A DNA stretch of 64,000 nt from NCBI RefSeq assembly GCF_004342685.1, contig NZ_SMBZ01000017.1:1-64000 (forward strand), given 5' to 3'. The DNA comes from Sphingobacterium alimentarium. GTDB lineage: Bacteria > Bacteroidota > Bacteroidia > Sphingobacteriales > Sphingobacteriaceae. The notes beneath the pieces are model-generated. The model was not told the origin of the DNA. It saw only the letters and a list, made by a program, of their open reading frames with translations, and searched no databases. The translations under genes and the position numbers were made by a program. This document shows, piece after piece, positions 8,545 to 16,200 of the stretch. Each line of letters opens with the position of its first letter. Positions within the stretch are counted from its first letter, which is position 1.

Positions 8545-8790
8545 TCATTTGTTTACAAAACAGCTTAATGGTCTATCTGCTGTGCTTGGTCTCAATGTTC
8601 CAGACGGGTTATTGTGCGCTACAGCAATCCTTGTTGAATTGCACACAAGTGCGGAGGAAATAATCAATCGCATATCTACCATAACTGTATCTAATCCACC
8701 ATCCGCTATTTTCCGGCAACCTACAACATCCAGTTTTGTGTTGAAATATAAAGCATAATAGCCTTCTCTAATTATAAGTTCATCTGTACG
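8545..8790 (-). pseudogene. RadC-like JAB/MPN domain fragment, inactive
   Basis: The minus strand holds 81 codons that read as the C-terminal half of a RadC-family protein: EGYYALYFNTKLDVVG, then DMRLIISSALVCNSTRIAVA, then HNNPSGTLRPSTAD. The family metal site is HNHPSG...PS..D; here the second His is Asn. The frame stops with TGA soon after, so the last helices are missing. A stop lies just upstream (TAA before codon 1), so the N-terminal part is also gone. RadC-like genes of this type often travel on Bacteroidota mobile elements. Confidence 0.75.
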
Positions 8791-8822
8791 GACTTATATT
8801 ATAACAGTTCATTATAGAACAA

Positions 8823-9709
8823 TTAATATTTTATACATGTCTTCGTTGTTATCCAAAGAAATAAAAACCAAGTTCCAAAAGCTACACAGAATCCTATCCA
8901 AGGAGTTTTCATACTTAGAGCAGCAAAGAAAACAGTATAGGACTTTAGCATCACCTTGTTCTCCTGATCAATAGCTTCCCATCGATATTCAATACGAAGC
9001 TGCTGAACAGCATCTCCTGCCAGCTGCTGGACGTGAAAACGATCAGACACCAATTTGGCATAAGGAAATGTGCGACGGGCAATTCTTTCCATCGTTGGTG
9101 CCAGATCTAGAGTAACTTCCTTTACCTTTTTGCGAATTCGAATGGGCACCTGCTCTAGTATTGATATAACCTTCTCGCTTACAGTTCCTTTAACCATAGC
9201 TAACAGAGCACCTTTTTTTCCTTTGGCCTCCCTGTTGGTCAGTACAGTATAGAGTTCTCCTTGAGAGAGACAAACCTCATCAAGGCTTAAATATTCCCCG
9301 ATATTTTCAGGAAAGAGCTCCAGTCTTCAGCATGTTCTAGTTGGTCCCAGCTCATGAAACCGCTTAAATATCGAATATATTGCTCTTGGAGGCGTTTACC
9401 ATCCAATTGAAAAAGTCGGCTCAAGAGTTTACAGCTAACCGGATTATTATCGATGACCTCCTTTTAAAAAAGCAGCGAATTCCGCTATCAACCGTGTACC
9501 CTTTGCTACCGAATCTCAAGAACTTTAGACTGGTTTACATGTATAGTGATCCCACCATTTGCGGCGTTTGAGATGCAAAAAAACAGGCTTTGCCACGCAA
9601 CGGGAAATCACGAAGAGTCACCTCATCAATATAACCCTTAGACTCAAGTCGGTGTTCTTTAAACTCTACAGGGGATATATTACGTTGGGATAAATTCTGC
9701 TTGATCCCC
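8823..9709 (-). pseudogene. Degenerate ISAon1/ISL3-like transposase (two-ORF IS remnant)
   Basis: Minus-strand pieces in shifting frames make up an ISL3-related DDE transposase of the ISAon1 type. The upstream part (9709 to about 9420) reads ESKGYIDEVTLRDFPLRGK and then LHLKRRKWWDHYT. The next part reads SRLFQLDGKRLQEQYIRYLS and SWDQLEHAEDW. After a frameshift near 9320 comes FPENIGEYLSLDEVCLSQGE, continuing through KEVTLDLAPTMERIARRTF and SDRFHVQQLAGDA to WEAIDQENK (end of the 9197-8823 frame). Stops, at least two frameshifts and a scrambled C-terminus show it is dead. No clear terminal inverted repeats were found. Confidence 0.75.
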
Positions 9710-9738
9710 TAAACACTGACAAATTACTGTCAAACTAA

Positions 9739-9776
9739 AATAGGCCGCCTCAATTATTTTGAGACGGCCTATTTCA
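9739..9776 (-). terminator. Terminator downstream of the tRNA-Val cluster
   Basis: AAATAGGCCG-C-CTCAA and TTGAG-A-CGGCCTATTT form a long stem with one mismatch, 10 bp beyond the last tRNA in the minus direction. T-rich sequence follows. It also marks the boundary between the tRNA locus and the accessory patch. Confidence 0.8.
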
Positions 9777-9785
9777 TGTGTAGTG

Positions 9786-9860
9786 TGGAGGCTACTGGAT
9801 TCGAACCAGTGACCCTCTGCTTGTAAGGCAGATGCTCTGAACCAGCTGAGCTAAGCCTCC
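9786..9860 (-). tRNA. tRNA-Val(UAC), copy 3 in transcription order
   Basis: A 75-nt cloverleaf. Acceptor GGAGGCT/AGCCTCC, D-arm GCTC...GAGC, anticodon loop CTTACAA with anticodon TAC, T-arm ACTGG-TTCGAAT-CCAGT, discriminator A. CCA is not encoded. Confidence 0.97.
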
Positions 9861-9873
9861 GAAGAATGATTGG

Positions 9874-9948
9874 TGGAGAATACTGGATTCGAACCAGTGA
9901 CCCTCTGCTTGTAAGGCAGATGCTCTGAACCAGCTGAGCTAATTCTCC
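9874..9948 (-). tRNA. tRNA-Val(UAC), variant acceptor stem
   Basis: A 75-nt cloverleaf identical to its neighbours except the acceptor stem, GGAGAAT/ATTCTCC. Both sides of the stem changed together, so pairing is kept. Anticodon TAC. Confidence 0.97.
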
Positions 9949-9961
9949 ATAAAATGTTTGG

Positions 9962-10036
9962 TGGAGGCTACTGGATTCGAACCAGTGACCCTCTGCTTGT
10001 AAGGCAGATGCTCTGAACCAGCTGAGCTAAGCCTCC
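9962..10036 (-). tRNA. tRNA-Val(UAC), copy 1 in transcription order
   Basis: A 75-nt cloverleaf identical to the copy at 9786-9860. Three tRNA-Val genes lie in tandem with 13-bp spacers, presumably on one transcript. Confidence 0.97.
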
Positions 10037-10182
10037 AAACATTGGATTATTCTTTATTAGAACGATGCAACCTTTATCCGATTGCGTGTGCAAATATAGC
10101 CCTAATTTTTAAGTTTCAAAATGTTTTTTCAACTTTTTTAGGCCTCTCAAGTGTAATTTCCTAAGGAAAAGAGAGATAATTT

Positions 10183-12168
10183 TTAATCGTAAAACTTCCA
10201 TGATGCTCCAAACCTAAAGTTTGCAGGATTCATTGGATAGCGTCGTACGGAATAATAACCTTTTGGATATATATACTGATTGGTAAAATTGTTGCTGATG
10301 AAAAGATTCACACGCTTAATATTCATGGTTGCCCACACATCTACTATTGGATACGTGGAAAATTCAAGACTATGATTCGTATTATAGAATTGACCCGTGT
10401 TAATGGAATAAGATGGCGTCACAAAAGGTGTATTAAATCTAACATCAGTACCAATACGTAAATTGAGCACGTCAAACCATCTCGAATCGTAATAGAAGCT
10501 ATGCCAAGTGTATAATTCAGGTGTGGCTATCACGTCCATAGCATCTGATTTTTGGTAAACCACACGATTATCCAAATGAAACTTACCGAATTTAAAATTC
10601 TGTTCCACCGTAGCCTTTAAAAAGTTTAGTTTCCCATATTGAGCTGCTTCAATAACCTTGCTTAATCGTCCATCTTCATTCGGATTATCCACCTCCTTGA
10701 AGTACAGGTAATTATCAATTAAAAAGTACTCAATTCGTCCTCTAAAGCCTAACTTTGGATTAGCATACACAAAAGAAACGTTCTGCGTCTTGGTTTTGTC
10801 CATGTTGTTACTCCATTGGTGATAGGTATAATTCATTCGGTTGAAAACGATTTCAGGCGATTTATTTTGCGAATAAGCGCCTAAGGAAATCTTTCCTACC
10901 CGTTCTCCAATCAAAATGTCCGCTTTGGCTTCATATAAGTAATCGCCAAAATTGTGTCCCACCACAATTTGGTTTACACCAACATTGAGATCTATCCTAT
11001 TCGAAAATTTATAACTTAAATCACCTTTTACGGATGAATTTTGATAAAAATCATTCGAAATACTATCGGCAAACCAGATTAAATCATTCTGAAAGCCGAG
11101 ATTAAGCTTCGCTTCATTTTTGAGGAAAGACTTGGGACGCAAGTAGAAAGCATACGTAAACTCATTAGAAATCGTCGTTACTTTCGTGGTGTCATGCACC
11201 TCTACAAAATTGCCAAATGGAAAAGCATTTCCATCATCAGCTTCGTTTTTGTAAAACACAAAGCGTTGCTGTCTGATATGGGTATTGTGTGCGATAGCAT
11301 TAGTAGGATGTATTTCCATCTCTGGAAGCCCCTTATTTATCGTGTCCAGACGTCCTATAAAATAGGATTGACGAAGAAACAAACTATTGTCATTCCATTT
11401 GTTGTAAGGCCTATTCTGACGCTGTCCCCGTAGACGTGTAATGACCGAGTACAAAGAACTTACTTGATCATCCCTAAATATCGTATCGTTTCTTATGGAG
11501 CCATTCTCCGTAGCATCCAACTTATTGAAAGTCACATTAGCAAGAAGATTGTAGCGCTTACTTGGTGATTCATACCAGGTATGTACGGCCCCCTTTCGGT
11601 CGGAATAATCCTGATTGAAATAGTAACCATCGGTATTAGTCGCATGATAGTCTATACCAATATTCCAATTGGGATTGATATTTTGCGCCAGCTTAGCCTT
11701 GAAAACTTGGTCTGCAAAAAAGAAACCTACCGCATACAGCTCTGAATAACGTGCTCTAGCGCGATAGTATAACACAGAATCTGACGTCAATAGGTAACGC
11801 TCGAGCGCATGGAAACCAGGTTGAAAGCCGATTTTTTTGCTTGGTGTAAATAACAAATCCCGTGTAGCTAATCCATAAGAACCTAAATTGATACTAGGAT
11901 TCCACGGCAGATTTTGATTATTATAATAGTGAAAGTTGTGATGTGTCGTATCTATTTGCTTCGTATGCGTAGCATATTTGAGCATATTCAATGTAGCATA
12001 ACGTACATATTTCGAAGAGAATATCACCGAATCTTTTTTATTATCCTCCTTGGCTCTAGCAGAATCTAATGCCGAACTGAATTCATCGTTAACTTGTGCT
12101 TGGAGCGCAAAAGTAAATGCGAAAAAGAATAAAAAACTTAATAAGTTACGCAAAAAATATCTACTCAT
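10183..12168 (-). CDS. Putative outer-membrane porin (Porin_10-like)
   Basis: A 661-aa protein with a signal peptide (hydrophobic residues 7-23, ending ALQAQ). The body has alternating aromatic and polar strands typical of an outer-membrane beta barrel and ends in aromatic ...FRFGASWKFYD. Length and N-terminal pattern fit the 'putative porin' family of Bacteroidota; transport substrate unknown. It follows the purine nucleoside phosphorylase gene by 43 bp on the same strand and may be co-transcribed with it. The family assignment is from overall character, not from a single diagnostic motif. Confidence 0.75.
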   Translation of the reverse strand: MSRYFLRNLLSFLFFFAFTFALQAQVNDEFSSALDSARAKEDNKKDSVIFSSKYVRYATLNMLKYATHTKQIDTTHHNFHYYNNQNLPWNPSINLGSYGLATRDLLFTPSKKIGFQPGFHALERYLLTSDSVLYYRARARYSELYAVGFFFADQVFKAKLAQNINPNWNIGIDYHATNTDGYYFNQDYSDRKGAVHTWYESPSKRYNLLANVTFNKLDATENGSIRNDTIFRDDQVSSLYSVITRLRGQRQNRPYNKWNDNSLFLRQSYFIGRLDTINKGLPEMEIHPTNAIAHNTHIRQQRFVFYKNEADDGNAFPFGNFVEVHDTTKVTTISNEFTYAFYLRPKSFLKNEAKLNLGFQNDLIWFADSISNDFYQNSSVKGDLSYKFSNRIDLNVGVNQIVVGHNFGDYLYEAKADILIGERVGKISLGAYSQNKSPEIVFNRMNYTYHQWSNNMDKTKTQNVSFVYANPKLGFRGRIEYFLIDNYLYFKEVDNPNEDGRLSKVIEAAQYGKLNFLKATVEQNFKFGKFHLDNRVVYQKSDAMDVIATPELYTWHSFYYDSRWFDVLNLRIGTDVRFNTPFVTPSYSINTGQFYNTNHSLEFSTYPIVDVWATMNIKRVNLFISNNFTNQYIYPKGYYSVRRYPMNPANFRFGASWKFYD

Positions 12169-12211
12169 CTAGACTCAAAATATACAGGCAAAAATAAGGA
12201 TAAAATTAGTG

Positions 12212-13027
12212 TTATTGCATGGCAATTAACTCTTTTAACACCTGAGTCATCTTAGGTTCAACTTCAGAAGCCACTCTGACTATCTCCTGCAGCGATACAG
12301 GCTGCAAGTCCGCATGAAAACCTTCATCCGTAACTACCGAAATCGCAAAAACAGGTAACTGCATATGATTGGCCACAATAACTTCTGGGACTGTACTCAT
12401 ACCTACGATATCACCACCTATCAGGCGCATATAGCGGTACTCAGCACGCGTTTCGAGATTTGGTCCCAGAGTAGACACATAGACTACCCGCTGTGCACGA
12501 ACATCTAGATTAGAAGCAATTTGAAGCGCTTGCTCTTGCATCACTTTATCGTATGGCGCACTCATGTCGGGAAAACGGTCCCCATAGCGGTCATCGTTAG
12601 GACCACGAAGCGGATTATCAGGTAGCAAGTTGATATGATCATCTATGATGCAAATATCGCCTTTCTTGATATTTTCATTTAACGAGCCTGAAGCATTGGA
12701 TACAAACAACTTTTTAATCCCTAAATCCTTCATTACTCGAACTGGAAAAGTTATTTCTTGCATATTATAGCCTTCGTAGTAATGCAACCTTCCTTGCATA
12801 GCAACTACATTACGGCCATTGAGCACCCCAAAAATAAGCTTGCCCGTGTGAAATTCTACTGTCGAAATAGGAAAATTTGGAATATTAACATACATGATTT
12901 GATACGCGATATCAATCTCGTTTACTAGCTTACCTAAGCCTGTGCCTAGAATAATACCAAATTCGGGAGTGAATTCGCCTATGCGTTGGCGAATGAAGGA
13001 AACGGTGTCTTCTACTAAGTGATACAT
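12212..13027 (-). CDS. Purine nucleoside phosphorylase (PNP class I, trimeric type)
   Basis: Cleaves purine nucleosides with phosphate to free base and ribose-1-phosphate; cytoplasmic salvage. 271 aa. Visible motifs are ILGTGLGKLV near residue 26, MQGRLHYYEGY at about 79-89, FVSNASGSLN at about 110-119 and a C-terminal AISVVTDEGFH region. These fit the PunA/XapA family rather than hexameric DeoD. It is transcribed from its own promoter (13048-13079) just downstream of the symporter gene. A 13-bp inverted repeat straddles that promoter and touches the start codon. Confidence 0.93.
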   Translation of the reverse strand: MYHLVEDTVSFIRQRIGEFTPEFGIILGTGLGKLVNEIDIAYQIMYVNIPNFPISTVEFHTGKLIFGVLNGRNVVAMQGRLHYYEGYNMQEITFPVRVMKDLGIKKLFVSNASGSLNENIKKGDICIIDDHINLLPDNPLRGPNDDRYGDRFPDMSAPYDKVMQEQALQIASNLDVRAQRVVYVSTLGPNLETRAEYRYMRLIGGDIVGMSTVPEVIVANHMQLPVFAISVVTDEGFHADLQPVSLQEIVRVASEVEPKMTQVLKELIAMQ

Positions 13028-13075
13028 GTGTACAAAAAACTAATATTCAAACTTAATGTTAATTTTTTGTACACA
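13027..13075 (-). promoter_or_regulatory. 13-bp inverted repeat spanning the pnp promoter and start codon
   Basis: TGTGTACAAAAAA at 13027-13039 is the exact reverse complement of TTTTTTGTACACA at 13063-13075. The left arm includes one base of the ATG. The promoter -7 box lies in the 23-nt loop, so only read-through RNA from murQ-symporter would contain both arms and could form the hairpin. Confidence 0.6.
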
Positions 13076-13079
13076 CAAA
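13048..13079 (-). promoter_or_regulatory. pnp promoter, TTTG-N20-TAAGTTTG
   Basis: On the minus strand TTTG (13079-13076) is separated by exactly 20 nt from TAAGTTTG (13055-13048). This fits the Bacteroidota -33/-7 promoter. The leader before the ATG would be about 15 nt. Confidence 0.75.
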
Positions 13080-13096
13080 TCACTGAATCGCAATTC

Positions 13097-14602
13097 CTAA
13101 TTAGATAGCTCTTTCTCAGAAGCTCTTCCTGGAGAAGTAATGAGCAACAATAGATAAGTAATTAATCCGTTGTAAACAATTAATTCAAATCCGATTTTAT
13201 AAGAAGTGTAAGGCAATACATACATGGTCAATAACCAAATAAATAGAGGAGCCAACACACAAATATAAGGCACAAGGTTATCATTGACGCGGCGTTTGGT
13301 CAATATGCCAAAAGCAAATAAGCCTAACAATGGACCATATGTATATCCAGCGATCTTGAAGATAGCCGAAACAACTGAATCATCATTAATGACGTGGAAT
13401 AGCAAAATAACCAATAACATTACCACAGAGAATGCCATGTGTACGATATTTCTTTGTTTCACTAATTTAGGGTCATTAGGGTTTTCCTTTTTATTGAATC
13501 CTAAGAAATCCACACAGTAAGACGTAGTTAATGCCGTCAATGCAGAGTCGGTTGTAGCAAAGGTGGCCGCAGTCAGTCCCATCATAAACACTATACCAGG
13601 CAATAAACCCAGGTGTCTCAACGCAATTTCGGGATACAGGTAGTCTGACTTACCTAAATCAGCGATATTAATGCCATTGGCATCTGCGTAGAAATATAAC
13701 AAAGCGCCTACACACAAGAAAAAGATATTAATCACAATAAAAATAGATGTGAAAGTCATCATATTTTTCTGTGCTTCGCCGATCGTTTTCATGCTCAAAT
13801 TCTTTTGCATCAAATCCTGATCAAGACCAGTCATCGCTATAGTCACGAATGCACCACCGATCACATGCTTCCAGAAGTGTCTTGTATCACCCAATAAATT
13901 CTCCCAGATAAACACTTTCGAATAGGAGCTGTCTTTCACTTTCTCAAAAGCTTCAATTACAGTAATTCCTAGTCCATCAGCCATAAAATAAATAGATAGG
14001 ATAACGGCAAGAACGAGGAAAGTCGTCTGTAATGTATCCGTAATAATGATAGTCTTAAGACCACCTTTGTTTGTGTAAAGCCAAATTAAAAGCAAACATG
14101 CAGATACAGTCACGAAAAATGGAATATTCCAAGCATCAAATATATAACGTTGCAATACAATGGCTACAAGATAAAGTCTGAATGCTGATCCAATAGTACG
14201 AGAAACTAAGAAAATCATCGCACCGGATTTATAACTTTTATAGCCTAATCTTTCTTCCAGATACGTATAGATCGAAGTAAGATTCATGCGGTAGTATAAT
14301 GGCAATAGCACATAGGCTATAATGACAAAACCCAACGCATTACCCAACACAAATTGGAAATAACTGAAATTATTGGGTTCTAGACCTGCTGGCGCATTAC
14401 CGATGTCTCCGGGCACCGAAATAAATGTAACTCCAGAGAGCGCCGTACCAATCATTCCGAAAGCAACTAAATACCATTTTGAATTACGGTTAGCAACAAA
14501 GAAGGTAGAGTTATCTGCCGAGCCTTTAGAAGTGAAATAGGATACCCCGAGAAGTATCACGAAGTAAACCACTAAAAATGATAGTAATATAATAGGTGAC
14601 AT
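13097..14602 (-). CDS. Sodium:solute symporter (SSS family), candidate MurNAc importer
   Basis: Inner-membrane Na+-coupled transporter with about 13 predicted membrane segments in 501 aa. The family core is visible: FTSKGSADNSTFFVANRNSK at the N-terminus, GMIGTALSGVTFISVPG near residue 55, then the long helices and a GLTAATFATTDSALTALTTS segment at about 340-360. It starts 12 bp after murQ and is surely co-transcribed with it. The substrate is not shown by sequence. Pairing with MurQ suggests N-acetylmuramic acid or a muropeptide sugar, as proposed for Tannerella-type murTKQ clusters (recalled from the literature). Confidence 0.9.
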   Translation of the reverse strand: MSPIILLSFLVVYFVILLGVSYFTSKGSADNSTFFVANRNSKWYLVAFGMIGTALSGVTFISVPGDIGNAPAGLEPNNFSYFQFVLGNALGFVIIAYVLLPLYYRMNLTSIYTYLEERLGYKSYKSGAMIFLVSRTIGSAFRLYLVAIVLQRYIFDAWNIPFFVTVSACLLLIWLYTNKGGLKTIIITDTLQTTFLVLAVILSIYFMADGLGITVIEAFEKVKDSSYSKVFIWENLLGDTRHFWKHVIGGAFVTIAMTGLDQDLMQKNLSMKTIGEAQKNMMTFTSIFIVINIFFLCVGALLYFYADANGINIADLGKSDYLYPEIALRHLGLLPGIVFMMGLTAATFATTDSALTALTTSYCVDFLGFNKKENPNDPKLVKQRNIVHMAFSVVMLLVILLFHVINDDSVVSAIFKIAGYTYGPLLGLFAFGILTKRRVNDNLVPYICVLAPLFIWLLTMYVLPYTSYKIGFELIVYNGLITYLLLLITSPGRASEKELSN

Positions 14603-14614
14603 ATAGTCTATTGT

Positions 14615-15430
14615 TTAGTATTGTTTCTGATTAAATGCTTCAATTGCCTTACGCACGTTGCCAAATTTTTCCAACAATTCTGTTGCTACACTTTCTTCAG
14701 CACCAGTTTCGGTCATGACCATACGTACACCGCGTCCTACCAGCTTGTGGTTGGATAGTTGCATATCTACCATTTTGTTTCCTTTGACACGGCCCAATTG
14801 AATCATTACAGACGTACTAATCATATTCAACACCAATTTTTGTGCTGTACCCGACTTCATACGTGTAGAACCAGTTACGAACTCCGGACCTACGATTACT
14901 TCAACTGGATATTTTGCGATAGCAGCAATTGGTGAGCCACCATTACATACTACACATCCTGTAGCTATTCCTCTCGCATTAGCTTCTTTCAATCCACCGA
15001 TTACATACGGCGTAGTACCTGAAGCTGCAATACCTATAATAATATCGTTCGGAGTGATCACATATTCATCAAGGTCTTTCCATGCTTGTTCCATGTCATC
15101 TTCCGCAAATTCCACTGCTTTACGTATAGCAGTATCCCCTCCAGCGATAAGACCAATTACCCAATCAAATGGCACACCATACGTTGGAGGACACTCAGAG
15201 GCATCCAATATCCCTAAACGACCGCTTGTCCCAGCGCCAATATAGAAAATACGTCCACCCTGCTTCATGCCTTCTACCGCTTGCTTTACTAAAGCCTCAA
15301 TCTGAGGAATAGCACGCTCTACGGCATCTGGCACCGTTTTATCTTCTTTATTGATATTCGTAAGTAACTCTAGGACAGACATTTTGTCCAGATCCTGGTA
15401 ATTAGAATCTTTCTCTGTTGTATTAACCAT
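14615..15430 (-). CDS. murQ: N-acetylmuramic acid 6-phosphate etherase
   Basis: Removes D-lactate from MurNAc-6-phosphate to give GlcNAc-6-phosphate; cytoplasmic SIS-fold enzyme. 271 aa, the usual Bacteroidota length. The phosphosugar-binding loop FYIGAGTSGRLGILDASECP is at about residues 62-81. The second SIS part has IIGIAASGTTPYVIGGL, and FVTGSTRMKSGTAQKLVLNM carries the TRMK(A/S)GTAQK signature. It is in one unit with the symporter. A hairpin at 15471-15504 separates it from the deacetylase gene. The kinase needed to make its substrate is not in this window. Confidence 0.96.
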   Translation of the reverse strand: MVNTTEKDSNYQDLDKMSVLELLTNINKEDKTVPDAVERAIPQIEALVKQAVEGMKQGGRIFYIGAGTSGRLGILDASECPPTYGVPFDWVIGLIAGGDTAIRKAVEFAEDDMEQAWKDLDEYVITPNDIIIGIAASGTTPYVIGGLKEANARGIATGCVVCNGGSPIAAIAKYPVEVIVGPEFVTGSTRMKSGTAQKLVLNMISTSVMIQLGRVKGNKMVDMQLSNHKLVGRGVRMVMTETGAEESVATELLEKFGNVRKAIEAFNQKQY

Positions 15431-15470
15431 CTAAAACAAATTCTTTAAATAATCTATAATATCGTAAATA

Positions 15471-15504
15471 TGCGACTTTTTTGCAAAACACGCAAAAAAA
15501 CGCA
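15471..15504 (-). other. Intergenic hairpin between NodB and murQ
   Basis: TGCG-(2)-TTTTTTGC loop GCAAAAAA-(1)-CGCA forms a two-part stem right after the deacetylase stop. A clear T-tract is not present in the minus direction, so it may be an RNA-processing or stabilising element rather than a terminator. Confidence 0.45.
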
Positions 15505-15505
15505 T

Positions 15506-16189
15506 TTATAATTTTTTAAGCGGAACGAAAATATAATTTTTTAACTGCAATCTTTGTATGATTTCTTCAATCTTATGATAAAACTTATCCTTACGACGAG
15601 GATCTGTTCCCAAATGTATCAAAATAACGTAGCCATGCAAGCCATTAACCTCTTCATAATCAAACAATTGCTTCAAAATCTTCTCTGATGACATATACCG
15701 ATTCTCCATCTCGGGATACGTGTAATCTGCAGCAGTTCGCAATCCAGGTGTGAAATTATATACCTCAAAACCTTTTTGCGCAGACCAATCCACTATTTTT
15801 TCATTATACCATTCGTATGGCGGAATAAACATATCACCGCGACTAATCCCCCATTCACTTAATCGCTCCACATTATCCTCTAGGTCCTTTTCAAAAACTG
15901 CCTGAGTAATCAAGAGACTATCCCTATTTTCCCAAGGCGCGTACAAAAGATGCTGGTCCGAATGTGGACCTACATAATGTCCGTCCTTATATAATTTCTT
16001 AAGTAACTTCGCCGACTTTTTGTCTTCCAAGAATTTTCCTGTAACAAAAAAAGCTCCTTTTACTTTATTCTTCTTCAAGGTAGCAGCGATATGTGGCAAA
16101 CCATCTCTAAATTCATCCCCCGTAAACACCAAGCTAATATGAGGGGTCTGTGGATTGCCACGTACTATTGCTCCAAATTTATCTTTTAC
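15506..16189 (-). CDS. NodB-type polysaccharide deacetylase, probably the C-terminal half of the GH9 protein
   Basis: Metal-dependent carbohydrate deacetylase domain. The open frame has no ATG: codon TTG at 16132 cuts into strand 1 of the fold, and 19 more in-frame codons run upstream to the A10 tract at 16190-16199, ending in SLVFTGDEF. Active-site motifs: FTGDEF in place of TFDDG (second Asp replaced by Glu), HSDQH (metal-binding HSxxH), IPPYEWYN (motif 3) and VILIHLG (motif 5). A -1 shift at A AAA AAG in the GH9 gene reads straight into this frame. Separate translation from TTG or GTG would give a damaged domain. Possible substrate: GlcNAc or MurNAc glycans, by context. Confidence 0.8.
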   Translation of the reverse strand, partial: VKDKFGAIVRGNPQTPHISLVFTGDEFRDGLPHIAATLKKNKVKGAFFVTGKFLEDKKSAKLLKKLYKDGHYVGPHSDQHLLYAPWENRDSLLITQAVFEKDLEDNVERLSEWGISRGDMFIPPYEWYNEKIVDWSAQKGFEVYNFTPGLRTAADYTYPEMENRYMSSEKILKQLFDYEEVNGLHGYVILIHLGTDPRRKDKFYHKIEEIIQRLQLKNYIFVPLKKL

Positions 16190-16200
16190 TTTTTTTTTTG
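16186..16200 (-). promoter_or_regulatory. dnaX-type slippery site A AAA AAG TAA
   Basis: In the GH9 zero frame the codons are CAA AAA AAA AAG TAA. The heptamer A AAA AAG is in the correct phase for -1 slippage, with the stop immediately after. The -1 frame continues as GTA AAA GAT into the NodB domain. A GGAAGG stretch lies just upstream, and a small GTGG-CAAT-CCAC stem lies about 27 nt downstream. The ten-A run could equally be a site of transcriptional slippage or of a sequencing length error. Confidence 0.6.

Noticed and set aside
8528..8758. Plus-strand 76-aa ORF
   Set aside because: It is the antisense of the RadC-like remnant, which explains the sequence much better.
15506..16132. Independent deacetylase gene starting at TTG 16132
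   Set aside because: That start removes most of strand 1 of the NodB fold, and the homologous-looking sequence continues upstream to the A-tract.
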